A stretch of DNA of 64,000 bases from Luidia sarsii. Its lineage: Eukaryota > Echinodermata > Asteroidea > Paxillosida > Luidiidae. Below, in pieces: positions 31,869-45,900 of the stretch; the first letter of the stretch is position 1, and every line of letters starts with the position of its first letter. The stretch lies in assembly GCA_949987565.1 (NCBI GenBank), contig OX465104.1, positions 7,946,805 through 8,010,804 of the forward strand. Reading direction: 5' to 3'. The position numbers and the translations under genes are program-made. Under the pieces are notes generated by a model. It ran no database searches, was not told the DNA's origin, and was given only the letters and a program-made list of their open reading frames with translations.

Positions 31869-32289
31869 CTGGAAGAAGATGCCAAGAAAAGAAAGCTCTA
31901 AATAATGTAACACAAGAAGACTGCTACTTACTGACTCAATAAAAAAAAGTCTGGAGGATCTAAATCTAATGTTTTCTTGTTTTGATTCTAACAAGACACA
32001 ACCTTTTTCAATACCTTTGAGAAAGGTCCTGCTGATAGGAGGGAGATATCAGGCTCTCCTGTTTTTTTTTCTTGAAAAATGCTCTTTTTGAAAAAAAAAA
32101 GTGACAAGTTTTCAGTAAGTTGTACCCGGTAGGTACTTCTGTTTTGATCCAAGCAGAAAAAAAAAAGTGAGACGCACAGTCACGTGAAAGTCTTTTTTTC
32201 ACTAGCTGTTGCCATGGCAATGATCAAGTTTAATTCTTGGTCTTAGCCGATACCTTCATGACATTGGTTGGTCCGGCTTTTCTCACCAT
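31401..32289 (-). CDS. small Maf bZIP transcription factor (MafF/G/K type), complete
   Basis: Two coding exons give 167 residues, close to the 149-162 of vertebrate small Mafs. Small Mafs bind Maf recognition elements as homodimers or with CNC and Bach proteins, and lack an activation domain. Visible parts: extended homology region about 30-55 ([20 protein letters not shown]), basic region 56-77 with the NRGYAANCR signature, then a leucine zipper with L80, L87, L94, I108 and L115 (Q101 breaks one heptad). The tail is Ala/Ser/Pro-rich. VKQEP at 13-17 places a SUMO-consensus lysine at K14, the position of the known MafG site, which supports this start codon. Paralogue assignment (F, G or K) is not meaningful for an invertebrate copy. 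It is divergent from WASHC2 and convergent with MON1. Confidence 0.95.
32254..32289 (-). CDS. small Maf coding exon 1
   Basis: Twelve codons, [12 protein letters not shown], then donor ATGAAG/gtatcg in phase 0. The exon continues upstream as 5' UTR to an acceptor (cctttgcag) at 32325, so at least one further noncoding exon is expected. Confidence 0.85.
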
Positions 32290-32325
32290 GGTAACAGAGC
32301 TTCTCAAGGAATCGGCCAAGGTCAC

Positions 32326-33861
32326 CTGCAAAGGACAAGGAACGGTAAAAGAAAGACATGTCATCATTCAATTTGTTCTAAAGGAGATGCGAATTGATGA
32401 TGTCATGAGGCGCTGGCAGGTCCAGGCGCTACCAGCTTGTCATGACATCATCGATTTGCGTACACCAAATCAGTCTAGAATCAAAAGATGGCCGTCTTTG
32501 GGCTCGTCGGACAGGAGAGACCTCTCCTCAATCAACTGAGGGGAAAAATCTCATTTTTTCCCCAAACGCGAGTAAACCCAAATGACCAGTTACAATCTGT
32601 GATAATCACTGAATCCAATGGTACGTGGGCGTGTCGGACAGTTTCACGGCTGTTTTCAAAGTAAAATCGGTTGGAGGTAGTTGAAAAACCATTAGTGGAG
32701 GGCTTTCCCTCCTGGACAGTAGTCACCCAACCCCTCCAAATTTCAAAAAGGGTGATTTGTAAAGTCCAAGCTACTCGGACTAGTAGTAGTACTAGTAGTA
32801 GTAAGTACTGGTATTACTAAATAGTATTAACTATTATTTTTAAAGTAGTATTAAACATAATACAATACTAGCTTAGTAATAATAATATTCCGCCTGCTGC
32901 TTCAATTATTCAAGTGAACAAGTTCTTGACATGACTAAACTAAAGTCTGCGCAACAGCTCAGAGTCCGAGTCCGAGTCAGAATCATTCAGATGGTTAGGC
33001 ATGGGGTTGACATATCTTGTGTAAAACATTACAAAAACATCAGTCCATCCTTGTTCCAACTGTAGACTGAGCAAGTACTAAACTAAAGACTTGTAGTTAG
33101 TTGTAAACACTAACTAAGTAATATTTTACTAAATATAGTATCTAATTAATAATAATAATTTGCACAAGAATTGTTAATGTTTATGTTATGTTTACGCAAT
33201 ACGTGCGCGATCAACAAAGTAAAACACGCGCAGTAACAAATACCTCACCTTTCTCGATTCGTCGAGGAAATCTAAGGACAAGGTGTATTGCTAAACTTGC
33301 TATTACGTATTTAAAGTATTATCTTCTTTCACTCGCTTCCTCCCAAATCGTGTTTTCTTTCCTGCGTCGTCAGATTCCACAACCAGAGCAGACTGCCACT
33401 TGCCAGAAGGAAGTGTACTTAGTTAGTCTGCTAGCGCTATACTACTACTAGTACTACTATACTAGTGAGTACTACGACGTAAACAACTTTGCCATTCCGG
33501 CTTTTAACCTCTTTCTCAAGACGAAGCGTTCAGGTGCACTAAGATCAGAGCTCAGCAATTAAAGCGACCCCAGAGCTGATTAGCGTGGTGAATCCCTACC
33601 TATAAAGCCCGTTTAACCGGCATAGTAATAGACGCTAGAGAACGAGGACAGACACTCAACCACTACGCGCAGGTCTACAATAGCACGAACCTGATTTCCG
33701 ACACCAAGGGATCCCCCCTACGGCCTCCCCTACGTGTACGGTGTAGTGATGATTGAGAGTCTCCTGACTTCATTGGTAACACGTTGCCGTCCGTTACACT
33801 ACAAAGGCTAAAGCGGGGGACCAGCTGTATCGCCAAAGATAACAAGAGGACACCGCTGAAG
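32326..33861. promoter_or_regulatory. shared divergent promoter interval of small Maf and WASHC2
   Basis: About 1.57 kb separates the two start codons. It holds an (AGT)n patch at 32780-32880 and a less repetitive stretch at 33180-33860. TATAAAG occurs at 33601 and a half MARE (TGCTGAGCTC on the minus strand) near 33550. Motif significance is untested. Confidence 0.45.
33249..33480 (-). other. possible noncoding first exon of small Maf
   Basis: On the minus strand, CGAGAAAG/gtgaggtatt is a strong donor ending at 33249. Joined to the acceptor at 32325 it would supply the missing 5' UTR. The upstream boundary is a guess. Confidence 0.3.
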
Positions 33862-33960
33862 ATGGCACCCCCGCCCCCTCCTGCACCGCCACCCCTCCCC
33901 GGTGGGGACCTGGAAACCTTCCTGGCCAACGGCATTGATGGACAGCCCCAGAGCGAAGGG
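33862..33960 (+). CDS. WASHC2: WASHC2 exon 1 (proline-rich)
   Basis: Thirty-three codons from ATG (gaagATGG): [20 protein letters not shown] and onward, donor AAGGG/gtgagg in phase 0, which fits exon 2. Known WASHC2 proteins start close to the VWE-P segment, so this proline-rich exon could be an extension or mostly 5' UTR. Confidence 0.6.
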
Positions 33961-36900
33961 GTGAGGAAATCCAATTACAGCTCGGAGCCTCTCGATCGCT
34001 CCTAACCACTTTTTTTCTGTAGTGATTAGTGGCCGGTGTACGTGTGTGTGCTTTTTGTACTGACATGTCGGAGTAACTTGGCCCCAAATCGAGTTGTTTT
34101 TAATGCATGCCCACGATTGGCTAATCCACACCTCAATAAATGACACCTTGACCTTGCAAATGCAAAATTCCAAATGGAAACAAAGGAATTTATTTTTGCT
34201 TATTTGGACCAACTTGCCATACGTTATTATCATAACCAATCATTACAATTTACATTATTGTTACTAAGTTAACTTAATAATATGATGTAGTCTAGTCAAA
34301 GTAACTTGGACCCGACAAGTCACCCTTTTTTTATCGAATTTTGAAATTTTGAGTTTCGGGTGACTGTAGAGTCCAAGGACAATGGGTAATTCTGTGCTTG
34401 AACCAGGACTTTGAAAAATAAAAACCCTTCTGAAATCCCCAGATTTCCCCCAAAACACCTGTGAAACCGTCCCACGCACCCATTGACTGATTGAGGATTC
34501 AGTGAGAATTACAGATTCCAATACTGGTCATTTTGTTTTACTCGCGTTTGGGAAAAGGGAGAAATTTCCCCTCAGTTGACCGAGAATGGGTCGACGAGCC
34601 GAGTTAGGGTGGCCATCTTTGATTTGAAACTGCATGACAATTGACATCACGATGTGGCATGGCATTACCTGCTAGGAGCTTACTGCCAGGAAGTGCAGCA
34701 CAGGGTTTGTTTACGTTCCTCACCGAGTCCCGCCATTCCCGCTTGCGAAGCTCGACCACATGCTAACCGCAATCGGCTCGCGTTTATTTGCGACTCGATT
34801 ATTTGGCCTGTGTGGACACGACTTTTGAATCGCGATTCAAATCACCATTATTTTCGTAGTGGGGACAGCCCTACTAAACAAGAAAAAGTACTGGGTAGAA
34901 CTCCCACCCCAGTGGACAATACAAAAGAGAGATAAAGAGGAAGACACATATATGGAAACTTTAGGGGTGCATAGAATACAATAGAAGTATAGTGAAGAAG
35001 ACTCATGGCCTGATCGATTTTCTTATGGGGGTGACTATAGTCAAGATTGTCAGAGGGACTGATTACACATTTAAAAAAAACACCCCACACTAACAAATAG
35101 GGGTCTGGACTAACTGTCCATGGACATGAAAAGTAAACAAAGACAGATCATTTTCATACATGTACATGTAGGTAGAGGCTATGCCTTGGCTCCCCAAGAG
35201 GAGCAACCACCTGGCAGAAAATAAAAAGCTTTGATTTCTGACACTCCCGAGGGTCGGAGACTTGAGGGAGGATGAAGGTTACGGTTACCGCAACTTGAAC
35301 ACATGTGGCTTTAGCCGTTATACATGTACAGTGTACTAGTGTAGTATTAATCATTAGTCTACAACTACCTGCAGGCTATACCACATATGGTAGGGTCTAT
35401 TCAGTATTGTAGACTAAACTGAAATACTGAGTCTGAAAGGTATCATCACCGTTTACCACTTGATATCTTTTGGTAAAATTCACCACTTATTGGGACAAAG
35501 GTTACTTTTCCCAGTTTAAGTCCATTCTGAAGTCTGAACAGCTCGCTGCCTCACTCAGGAAAAGTGACCAGTGGTTGATTTCATCAAAGACATCATAACT
35601 TACGATCAATTATTTGTAAGGCGATGAGTGATGTACAAAGATCTAAGAAAACGTAGGGTGGTTTGTCAATAATCGTAGGGGCCTGCCTACAGTGTGTACA
35701 TTAGTTGCTGTAAATCTATGTTCAACCCATGTTTGAAGAACAGCGCCCTCAATAACTACAGGAGTAATTTTGATTAATTTGAAAAAGTCAAACAAACAAA
35801 GGAAAAGCTGACTGGGAGCTTTTGAACGAATTGATAATTTTGCAAAGAAAACTTTGACTGGACCAGGACTTGACCCTGATGGCCAATTTCTCAGTTAATT
35901 TCAATTTCTCAATTAATTTTAGAAAAAAGCAAATACTGTACACATGTAAGCCTGAAACACAAAAATGATATTTGATCTGGGAATATGATGTTATGTACCA
36001 AGATATTTAATGCCACATCAGGATGTTCAATTTTTTTGTCATCAGTTGACCTTTAACCTTGGACTCGGTGGTTATTTCCCTGACTCGAAATGTCCAAGGG
36101 TGATTCTTGAAATATTTGAACAAAAATAGCAGAGAAGTTTGAATGGATCAGATCTTGAACCCAAGACTTGAACTTTGGCATATAATTATATGGACCCTTC
36201 TCCAAAACCCGGCTTAGGCTTCGGCTCTGGCTTCGTCTCTGTCAGTCTGTTATCCAAAAGCTGAAATCACATGTTGGAGTTCTGTATTGGGGTTAGAGCT
36301 TTAGATTTTGTTTAAAAACGCAGTATAACATTCAAAAATAAAGTCAAAGGTCTCTCGTTTTCATGCCTTGTACTTTAAAATGGATGAAAGAAACAGAGAC
36401 AAAGCCGGAGCCTGAGCCTAAGCCAGGTTTTTCGAAAAGGGCCCAGTGCTCTTTGACCACCCGAGCTATCCAGCCCTTAGATGGCGCCCTTCACAAATAC
36501 AGACCTGTACACGTACATGTAGCCAACCATCCTTGCTGGGATTTTGGCACCAGTCAGAAGCGTTTGATTACCAAACTGCCAAATATCTCCTGCGATCATG
36601 CCCCCATTTTCATTCAGAAAAACACCCTTGAAGTATTTGAAATCTGGCTGCAGTAGTTGGGTAGTTTAGGGATCACACAAAGTGGATGCAGCTACACATG
36701 TATGAGTCGTGTACATGTATACAGTATGTTATCCGTCAAACAAAGTATGGGTAGAGGAAAAATATTGTCTAATATACATGTAAATGTACATGTTGTACAC
36801 TGTACATGTAAGTACCGGTACATGTATACATACACAGGAGTAGAGACTCAGATCCACGTGGGTACCGTACTCAGTACTCACCATCACCATGCATTTATAA

Positions 36901-39900
36901 GTGTACCATACTGTGCGTGTGTGAGCACGTGACGTGACCATGTGTACATGTGTGTACATAAATGTGTGGGCATGTGGATCATGAATGCACACGGTGCAAG
37001 TGCCTGTGCGTATACGCACAGCCACTGGAGGAAGCAAGACAGGATATCGTTTACCAGACTGAAGCCCCCTCCCCCTCCCCCGTCCAAATTAGCTTATGAC
37101 TCAGTTACATTTACGGTACGCTGCTGGCAGGTACATGTAACGTAAGCACAAGGATCTTACACTGTACGTATCTTGCGAGTAGCGGCCTGGCTGTGTGCCC
37201 GACCAGCAAAACCCAGTCTGGTGCCTGTCTGCAGAGCACTAATGTGTACGGTCCTATAACTGTGTGGATGGTTGTACTGGCCTGGCAGTGCGTCACAACT
37301 TGTACACCATGGAAGGAGGTTCTGTGTGGTTCTCCCATCTCTCTCTGTGGGACCGTTAGGAAGGTGGTTTGGGGGAGGGGAGGTTTAGAAGTTGAGTTCC
37401 TCGATCTGCCCGTCAGACGTTTGTTGGGTCTTTGCCCAAACCTCCTTCCCTCCCCAACCTGAGCCCAGTGTCTAGGATCATGGCCCACTTCTTGCCCCAT
37501 AGCACCAGTGACTTCATGGTGAGTAGCACAGCCGACTGCATTTTGTTTTGCACTGCGTAAATCATTGCAGAAATCGGCAGTTGGCACTCTTTAAACCTTG
37601 TTCCAAGTACAACATGTACATGTACAAGTTGACTGCTACAGTAGAATGAAGCCTTCTGCTGGTTCACATTCAAAGCATGGATGAAGAAGGGGGTTGTCAT
37701 TTCTACATGGTTTTAGGGAGAACTGTGGGTGTAAGATTATACATGGTGAACAAATAGAGAGCTTCACCTGCTGAATTTCTACCACCATTTTTTTAGCCAT
37801 AACAAGCAATGCTTACTGCATTCTCCTTGACGCAAAGATCATTAAATGTATGATCAATGCATTGCCCGCCGCTATACAGATTTGAATCCACAATATGACC
37901 TTGACCAGCTGATTTTTTTTTGAAAATATGCAGGTATTACGTCAATAGCCTTAAATCTCAGTTATCTGTCTATCTTTGGGTCCTCTAGAAGCACTAGTTA
38001 CTGTACATATACAGTGCTGTAGGTACTGCAGGCTTGAACATTGACGCCCCATCCATGTATACTTGATTGCCATACCATTAGGCTGTCCCAAATAAACATG
38101 ATTATTTGGATTGTGATTTGAATCGCTTACTTTTGGGACATGTTTCAGGCTTGCACAGTTTACAGTTTTCGATCACGATCAAAATTTGGCTAAATATTTC
38201 TTTTTAACATGATTCACTCTTCGATAATTCAAAAGTGGAGATGCACATACAGGTATACACACGTACTTACTGCCTTGAATTCATGGCTAAAATGTAAATC
38301 TCAAATCAAAAGTCTGACCTTTCAATCCTTGCAGGACCTTTTTTGAATGTTCTGCAGAATGAGGATTCTAACTTTGAGAAAGGTCCTGCTAGGATTCAAA
38401 AGTAAGGCATTTAAAAACATTTTAAGTAAAGGAAAACTGCCTGGGAATATGGGTAATGTTATAAACAATTTGAGAAATTGGCAAAGAAAAATTTGACCAG
38501 TGGTTTTTCCACCTGAGCTATCCAGCCCTTAGGTGATGGCCTTCCCAAAAATAGTCAACTACACTGTATCTTGCCTGGAATGGGGCACCAGTCAGAAGCA
38601 TTTAACCACACCATACTGTACATGTACATGTAATACCACCACACTACCTCGACCAGCACGGTGGTCCAGTGGTGAAGATGTCCGTACTAGAATTCGGGAG
38701 TTGCGGGTTCGAATCCCGCCCGAGCTGCCTGAAATATTTTTATCAGGCAACGGGCAAAGCACTGAGCACTCAGTATTTATCAGGTCGAGTAAGGGCAAAA
38801 CCTCATTGAATTAGTATGGGATAGGGTTGATTAAGATAACCCATGCCCTGAAAGTTTGCCCTCACAATCTCTGAGCACCAGTTGCGCTTGCAGCTCACCC
38901 TAATCTGAGGAAATTAGGATCTTCACATATCGCTCACCTTCAACCCTGGATGGGTTTCTGTGCGTGTGTGCTATGGATCCGAGAGGTCAGGGTAAAGTGA
39001 AGTACTTTCTTTGCTGGGCTCTTGTTTGGCACTGTCACTGTGAGTGTGATGCTTCGAACCTTTGCAATTTGTAAACTGGGATCAATGGTAACCTGTACAT
39101 GTGTACACACTGTTTTTGCACACACTGTAATGCACACACTGTCTTTACATACAACACTGTACAGTACCTCCACAGGTTCAGTACAAGTTTAAATTATGGA
39201 CATGTGTTTCAGAAGATGTACCGGTACATGCATGTGCACTGTATTTGTACAATCCATGTTTTTAAACCTTTTGAGTCACTTTTCTAATGAAGTTTAGATC
39301 CCCCTTGGAAAATGCCGGCAATTGCGAAAATCCTCATTGTGGACCCAAAAGGTTCTGAATTCCATCTTTCGGGGCTTAAGAGAGGACAATGACTATGGAA
39401 ATGCATGTAATGCAATTAATACCCCAACCGGGGGTGTTAACAATTTGTGGTCACCAAATCTGGCCTGGAAGATTTTCATAAAGAAGCCAAAATATCATTA
39501 TTGAAATATTAGGTAATTATATTAATAATAGCTCCAGTGTATTCACTGTACTAGACCCATTCGTAATTATTAGACTTGGTCCATTTTCAAGTGAATATTT
39601 TGACCTCAAGTGGCAGGGCCACTTTTGGTACAGTACATGTACAGTAGTCATGGTACCGGTAGTACTGTAAAATGGTACAAGTTAATGGTTCATTGCCTCT
39701 AGAATCCAGAGCTTTTAAACAGATGTGTCGAGTCGACGGCCAAGGTTTTTGACTTAAAGTGATACATATAAAAATGTTGCAAACTGCTTACTGACTAAAA
39801 TTACCAAAATGCTAATCTCAAAATTTAGTGGGCCTGATTTTTCGATCCTAGCAGGACCTGTCTCAAAGGCAGAGTGACAAAGACAAAACAGATACATGTA

Positions 39901-42900
39901 CATGTACAAGAAGGAAGGGGGAAAGAGAGTGAATAGGACACGGATGAGAAACAAAGAAGGAAAGCTGGTAGGATGAGATCAAACGGAAGGGCAAGGAGTA
40001 GGGTAGGGATTTGCGAGAAGGGGGGGGGATCAAGGAGAGAAAGAGGCTAAGGTTTTTATTGGAAATCAGGCTCAAGTTGTTGACCTCCCCCCCCCTGGTG
40101 AGCCCTTGCAAGTGATCCATCAAGCAAACATCAACAACCAAAAGACAGCAGCAACAGTACTTAGCACTAGCAGCCTCATACGCCTGAAGATGAAGGAGAA
40201 GAATGGAAAGGGCTGTTCATCGCGGTGGTACAGACGCGGAGAAAGGGTATCAAAGTCACGCAATGTCGTGTTGCTAGCATCAGCTACGTTTTGGTTTGAA
40301 GTTCTGCTAACCTTCGTCAGGCAACTGAAGATTGGATGCTTTACTGCAGGCATTGATTAACGATTGGACGTCTCCCCCTTTTCTTTCCTTCTTGGTGTTT
40401 TCCCTCAGGCCTTAGCCCTGCCATCGTTTGGGGCAGCGGACAGCAATGGCGCCATGGATACGGCTCCTCCCCTCCCTCCCTCCAAGGAGCCCCAGGTCTG
40501 GGAGAAGCCTCTCTCCATCACCGACATCCGCAAGAGCAGCAACAACTGGTCGCTGGCGTCCGACGCTGGGGTGGGTACCAGACTAGAGAGTACTCATCTC
40601 AGTCATTTGATTGCCTTGGACCTTGCGTGGCTGTGAACTGTGGCTAAGAGCCCTTGTTCGCACTGGACTTTTTGAAGGAGTAAAACTCACCAGGACAATG
40701 GTTACTTTACTCGTTTGAATTTCATCCCAGGGAACTACAGTATCCTCCCAGTTAACATAAACCGAGTCCAGTGGGTACAGTGTAGGCCTACTTAAACTGA
40801 CTTGCCCTGTCCATCTCTGCCCCACACCCTGCCCCCAGGGCTGTTTTCTGGACTTTTTTCTTGTTCTTCATCTTTGACTTTTTGTTGTGTTAGCTTGTGG
40901 GTGTTGATAGAATAGTTGTAACTTTTTAGTAGATTCGGCTGGAAATTAGAGTAAGTGTTTGTCTCCTTATAGAAGTTCAGCATGCCTGGCGGCCCTTGCC
41001 CACCTTCTTATTCCGGGTTCCTTCCCCTCTCAAAGCTGACTTTTGCCTCTTGATAAGTGAGAGGTGTGGTGGGTTACTTTTAGATTATGGTATTTCCTTC
41101 TGTTTAACCTTTACCTAATGCATACTTCTTTTGTACATGTATGGACACATACATGTACATGTACACTAACTGTACAATGTACCGTAAATATGCATGAAAA
41201 GTAGTACAGTATCTGAAGTACCGGTAGTAAAGTGTACATGTATCTACAGGACAGTACATCTACAGTACAAGAAAATTATTTCATTAGCATAAACATGCAC
41301 TGTACATGTAGCGGGACATGTACTGTATACCTACATGAACATGTACATATTTTCACATACATAATATACTGTATACATGAAATTATATTGTACATTTGTA
41401 CCTCAATATAGGAAGGTTTGCGGTGACACCAAGTATAAAGTCATCAGGAGATGATGACAGCAACAGCATACTGGTTGAAACGTCGAGTTACCACTCAGGT
41501 TCTTTTCAGAACCACACCTCTTCCTTTAAGAGACTTTATACATGGTGTCACCACAAACCTTCCTATATTGATTAACCCACCATGCGTAGCCTTAAGTCTT
41601 AGTTATATTGTACCTGTTATTCTCCTCGAGAATGTGATTCAAGCTCTTACTTGATGGCTCCTTTCTTTTCTGTGCTTTTTCAACACTTTCCCCCTTTGTT
41701 CCCATTCCCCGCCTGGCAGCTGTTGCTGTACCTGCAAGAGTTCTCCTCCAAGATGCTGACCAAGACCAGCGACCTGGAGAAGAAGGTGGACGGTCTGGTG
41801 CACGAGACCAAGTGCACGGACTCCCGCGTCCACAACGTCTTCAACGACTTCCTGATGTTGGCCAACACGCAGTTCATTGAAAACGTACGTACAGTAGTCT
41901 GTGCTGAGAGACCTGAGTCAAAGTGACTTGGCATTTTGAGTACATGTATGGTTGCAAATTATGATTCGCACTTAAAGGCCCAATACAACATTGGGAAGAT
42001 CGGAAAACATCGGTGTCCTCAGATTTCCTTCTAATTTACAAAGTTTGTAGATGGCCATGATAGAATCCTCATGTTGAAATCTTACACTCTTGGATGCTGT
42101 ACTTCTCGAGAAATTGTCACGCAAATATAGAAAAATGTATATAGATATAGATAAATAGTTTATTACTTGTGAGTAATAAGCAATTTCTTACACTACTGAC
42201 TACAGAACGGTGCGAAAACTGTGATGTTTTCTTGCCTTTTTCCACTTTCTTAAACTACAATTTGAGCTAAAACCTTCGCAGGATTTCTTTTGGGGAATGT
42301 TTAATGGTTTAACACAGACCGTGGCAATCTTTTGACTTTTACCAATGTCGTGTAAGGCCTTTAAAGACCATCAGTTGTCTACAGGGTGCCTCTATTCCTA
42401 ATGTTTGGGGATTATAGGGGTGTCACTACTCACTGGGCTGACTGGGCTCCACCAAAAATTGAGATGACTCCGTGATACTTTACCTATAGAAAACCTAAAT
42501 GTATTGCGTAACTTTCGAGAGTACGATCACAAGTTGCGTTGATTTGTAGCGAGGGTAATTGTAAGAGATGATAATTACATGTATGCACGAAAATATTTGC
42601 ACGCGTGACAAAATAAGGCATTAAAAAATTGACACAGACTGCTGAAGCTTCCGTAGTAAAAAGCTACCCCATCAGATTCATTCAGAACCGTAGTTGCTGC
42701 TATAAAAGCAATGTACTGTACTTTTACCAACTGGTTAATCTTGAAATGCTATTGTTAATACATAAATCTGAAAAGTTAGAGGGCCTGACGTTTCGATCCT
42801 AGCAGGACCTTTCTCAAACCTCTCAAACCTTTGAGAAAGGTCCTGCTAGGATCGAGACGTCAGGCCCTCTAAATTTTGAGACTTCACAAAATCCACCGAT

Positions 42901-45900
42901 ACTCTTTAGTCACCAGTGGTTATTTATTTGTTGGGGCGCTTATCTCTCCTCCAAACTAAGCCACCATCACGATAAGACTTTGAGAAACACCCAAGACCTG
43001 GATAGATTTATTGCCAGTTGAATGCCATTAGGTTGCATCGTGCATTGCTTTCATACATCATAGCGATGATTCATCCATTCATCAGGTCACTATTTATTTT
43101 TTTATGATTTTTCTTTCTTTTCTGCCAGGATTGAAAAGTCACGCACTCTGAGTTTATGAGATTTGTATTTTGGTCATTTTAGTCAGTAAGCAGTTTGGTA
43201 AACATTTTTGTACATATGTGTACATGTATCGTCCGGTGCCCAGCAGAAGGGCATACATGTACATATACTGTATGTAAGTGTGTTCAGACGCTATAATCAC
43301 TTTACGCTCTTCAAATTCCGTCTGGTCCATTTCATGGATTTTTACAAGTACTTTTTACTTCATCATTGACATAATTTATGTGAACACAGAGTGTGGATAG
43401 AATTGAAGCACATAAAAAAATAAAATAATGAGTAATAATGAAAATGATATACATGTATAATTAAAAAAATATCTTAGTGATATTCTTTTGCCCTCCCTTT
43501 TGCAGGGCACCTGACGATATTGTGAATTACGATATTTTTGTTATAAAAAAATGGTGACTTTTTTTATACACTGACAGAGTCAAGTCAGTGCTGTACCGGT
43601 ATGGCAGTACATGTGTACTATTCCTTCCCAAGGGAGACGTTGCTTACCCGTCTGGTCTGGACTACAGTCTTTTGCTGTCGCCACAGACATGTATGATTCA
43701 TGGATGGACAATAGCAGATGCCAGACTGTAAAGTCACGGAAGCTGCCATCTTCGCTTGCGCGTCGCCGCATGGCTTCATAGCGCCACGGGCAAATTTGAA
43801 CACACGTCACGTCACAGGAATACAAATGCGTGGCGGTGCTCTTTACTTCTGCCCATAGTTTGACCGTATAGCTGGTTTGACACTTTAGCTGGTTTGACAC
43901 TATAGCTGGTTTGACACTATAGCTGGTTTGACACTATAGCTGGTTTGACACTATAGCTGGTTTGACCATATACACACTGTAGCTGGTTTGACACTAGTCG
44001 GGTCTGCCACGGCAGTATTACAGTATCACAATGTCATTTTGTAATAGATGCTGTTGGTCTATAGGTTGCAATGTGCCTTTTGCCGTAGCAGACCAAGACA
44101 ATCTGACTGGCCTCCAGCCTATTTCCTTTTGAACTTTTGAACTCTGGTCAAGGCTGAGCCAAGAGTCGCCCTCTACTCGGGCATGGACTAATGTACACAC
44201 ATGTACCGTACAGTACACACATGCACAGTACACACACATATACATTAGTACACACATGTACAGTACACACATTCTCATTTTTGTATCCTTGTGGAGACAT
44301 TGCTTTGTTCTCGTGCACTATACAACCGAGTGAGAAACAATGTTTTAAAAATGCTCCCATTTCAACCACATTAATTTTCCTTGGTAGATACATGTAGTTA
44401 GACCATATGTCCATTACATAATTATGTAACACTTCTATTTGCGACGGATTCTTACTTATCACAAATTTCCCGCTTTTGAGTTATTTCCAAACACCAGTTT
44501 TGTGAAAACCTTGTGGAGACCTATATACACCTTTACAATTTCCCCTGTGGAGATCTATTCAATCTATTGGACTAGGTCTCCACAAGGCATTAGATTCATG
44601 CCCAAAAACTAATACAAACAAATTTTGCCAACTGCTTTCTGACTTCAAGGACCAAACTCCCGTCAATGCAGAGAGCCTGTAATTCCAATCCTAGCAGGAC
44701 CTTTGTCAAAGGCAGAATGACGAAGACACCAACAACTTTGAGTCCTTTTTTAAAGTTTTTGTCCTTGTCCTTCTTGCCCATACATATACATGTATGTACA
44801 AGAGACGGGCAGAGTACCGGTAGATGTACACACTATCCAAAACATTGAGTTAACAGCTCTTTTCAGAGCCACACTCCTTGCTTGAAAGAGAAGTGCTACA
44901 TGATGTCTGTACACATGTACACATACACGTAACATATGAACATGTATGTACATGTAGTCTACATGTGATTCAATAAGGGCTTGCCCTGCTTGACGTGATA
45001 AACACTGAGTGCTCATTGAATTACATTCTCCTCGACGCAAACATCATGCTATATCATGAGTCTACATGTGGCTGTCACTATCAAGACTATCAACATATTT
45101 TCATCTGTTCACTTCCCTCTGGACCTTATTAACAAATCACATAACCCTATCCAGGGTTAAAGCATGTTTTTTTTTGCCGAGATGCACATTTACATATGCA
45201 AGTATATTGTCATACAGGTACATGTGCAGGGTTTTTTCTCTGCCTCTGCAACAGATCTGGCAGCAGATCAGGCACTAGGCGGCACCCTCTACATCATAAA
45301 TAATAATAATAATAATGATAATAATAATTGGCATTTATAGGGCGCCAGTATCCATCTCAAGAGACGCTCGTGGCACAGTACAAGAAAAACAGTAAAGAAA
45401 AACAAAAATTATTAAGAACAATTAACAACGAGGTGGTCAAAGAATAGCATTCATACGATGTCTGATGCAACATACATGTATGCTTGAAATAGCATACATG
45501 TACCTGTGAAAATTTCAGCTCAATCCGCCAATCGAGTCTCGAGAAAATCGTGAAATCCGCTTCATTTGTTTCGCAAAAATGCAGCATTCAACGCCGTGCT
45601 GTTCCGAAAAATAGTTTAGATCTCGGTGAGACGTAAACTAGGCTATTTCTTTCACTAATTTCTCCCAAAATACAACATTTTAGGCAGAAATATTTCAGTG
45701 AGAGGTTTCTACTGTAACCATCCTCAAACTGTATAAGTTTCATGTAAATCTGTGAACATTTCTCTTTTTCGATCTTACCAATGTTGTGTAGGGGCTATAA
45801 GGGCTAATTTAAGCTCAGATATTGAATTAATGGAACGAATATTGGAGGCAGTGAATTCCAGAGACGGGGAGTGGCATTAGAAAAAGATCGATCAGTACCG

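Larger units (their letters stand above)
33961..40408. other. WASHC2: WASHC2 intron 1
   Basis: 6.4 kb without recognised exons. It contains a 74-base CTTGGACCC hairpin (34304-34377), the inverted-repeat element at 36192-36444, ACATGT-rich DNA at 36700-37150 and 37610-37630, a clean SINE at 38655-38900, and single foldback arms near 38290-38420 and 39770-39870. Confidence 0.7.

Noticed and set aside
38655..38735. Functional tRNA gene with perfect B box
   Set aside because: It continues into a conserved non-tRNA body shared with 27168-27290, and no closed acceptor stem was found.
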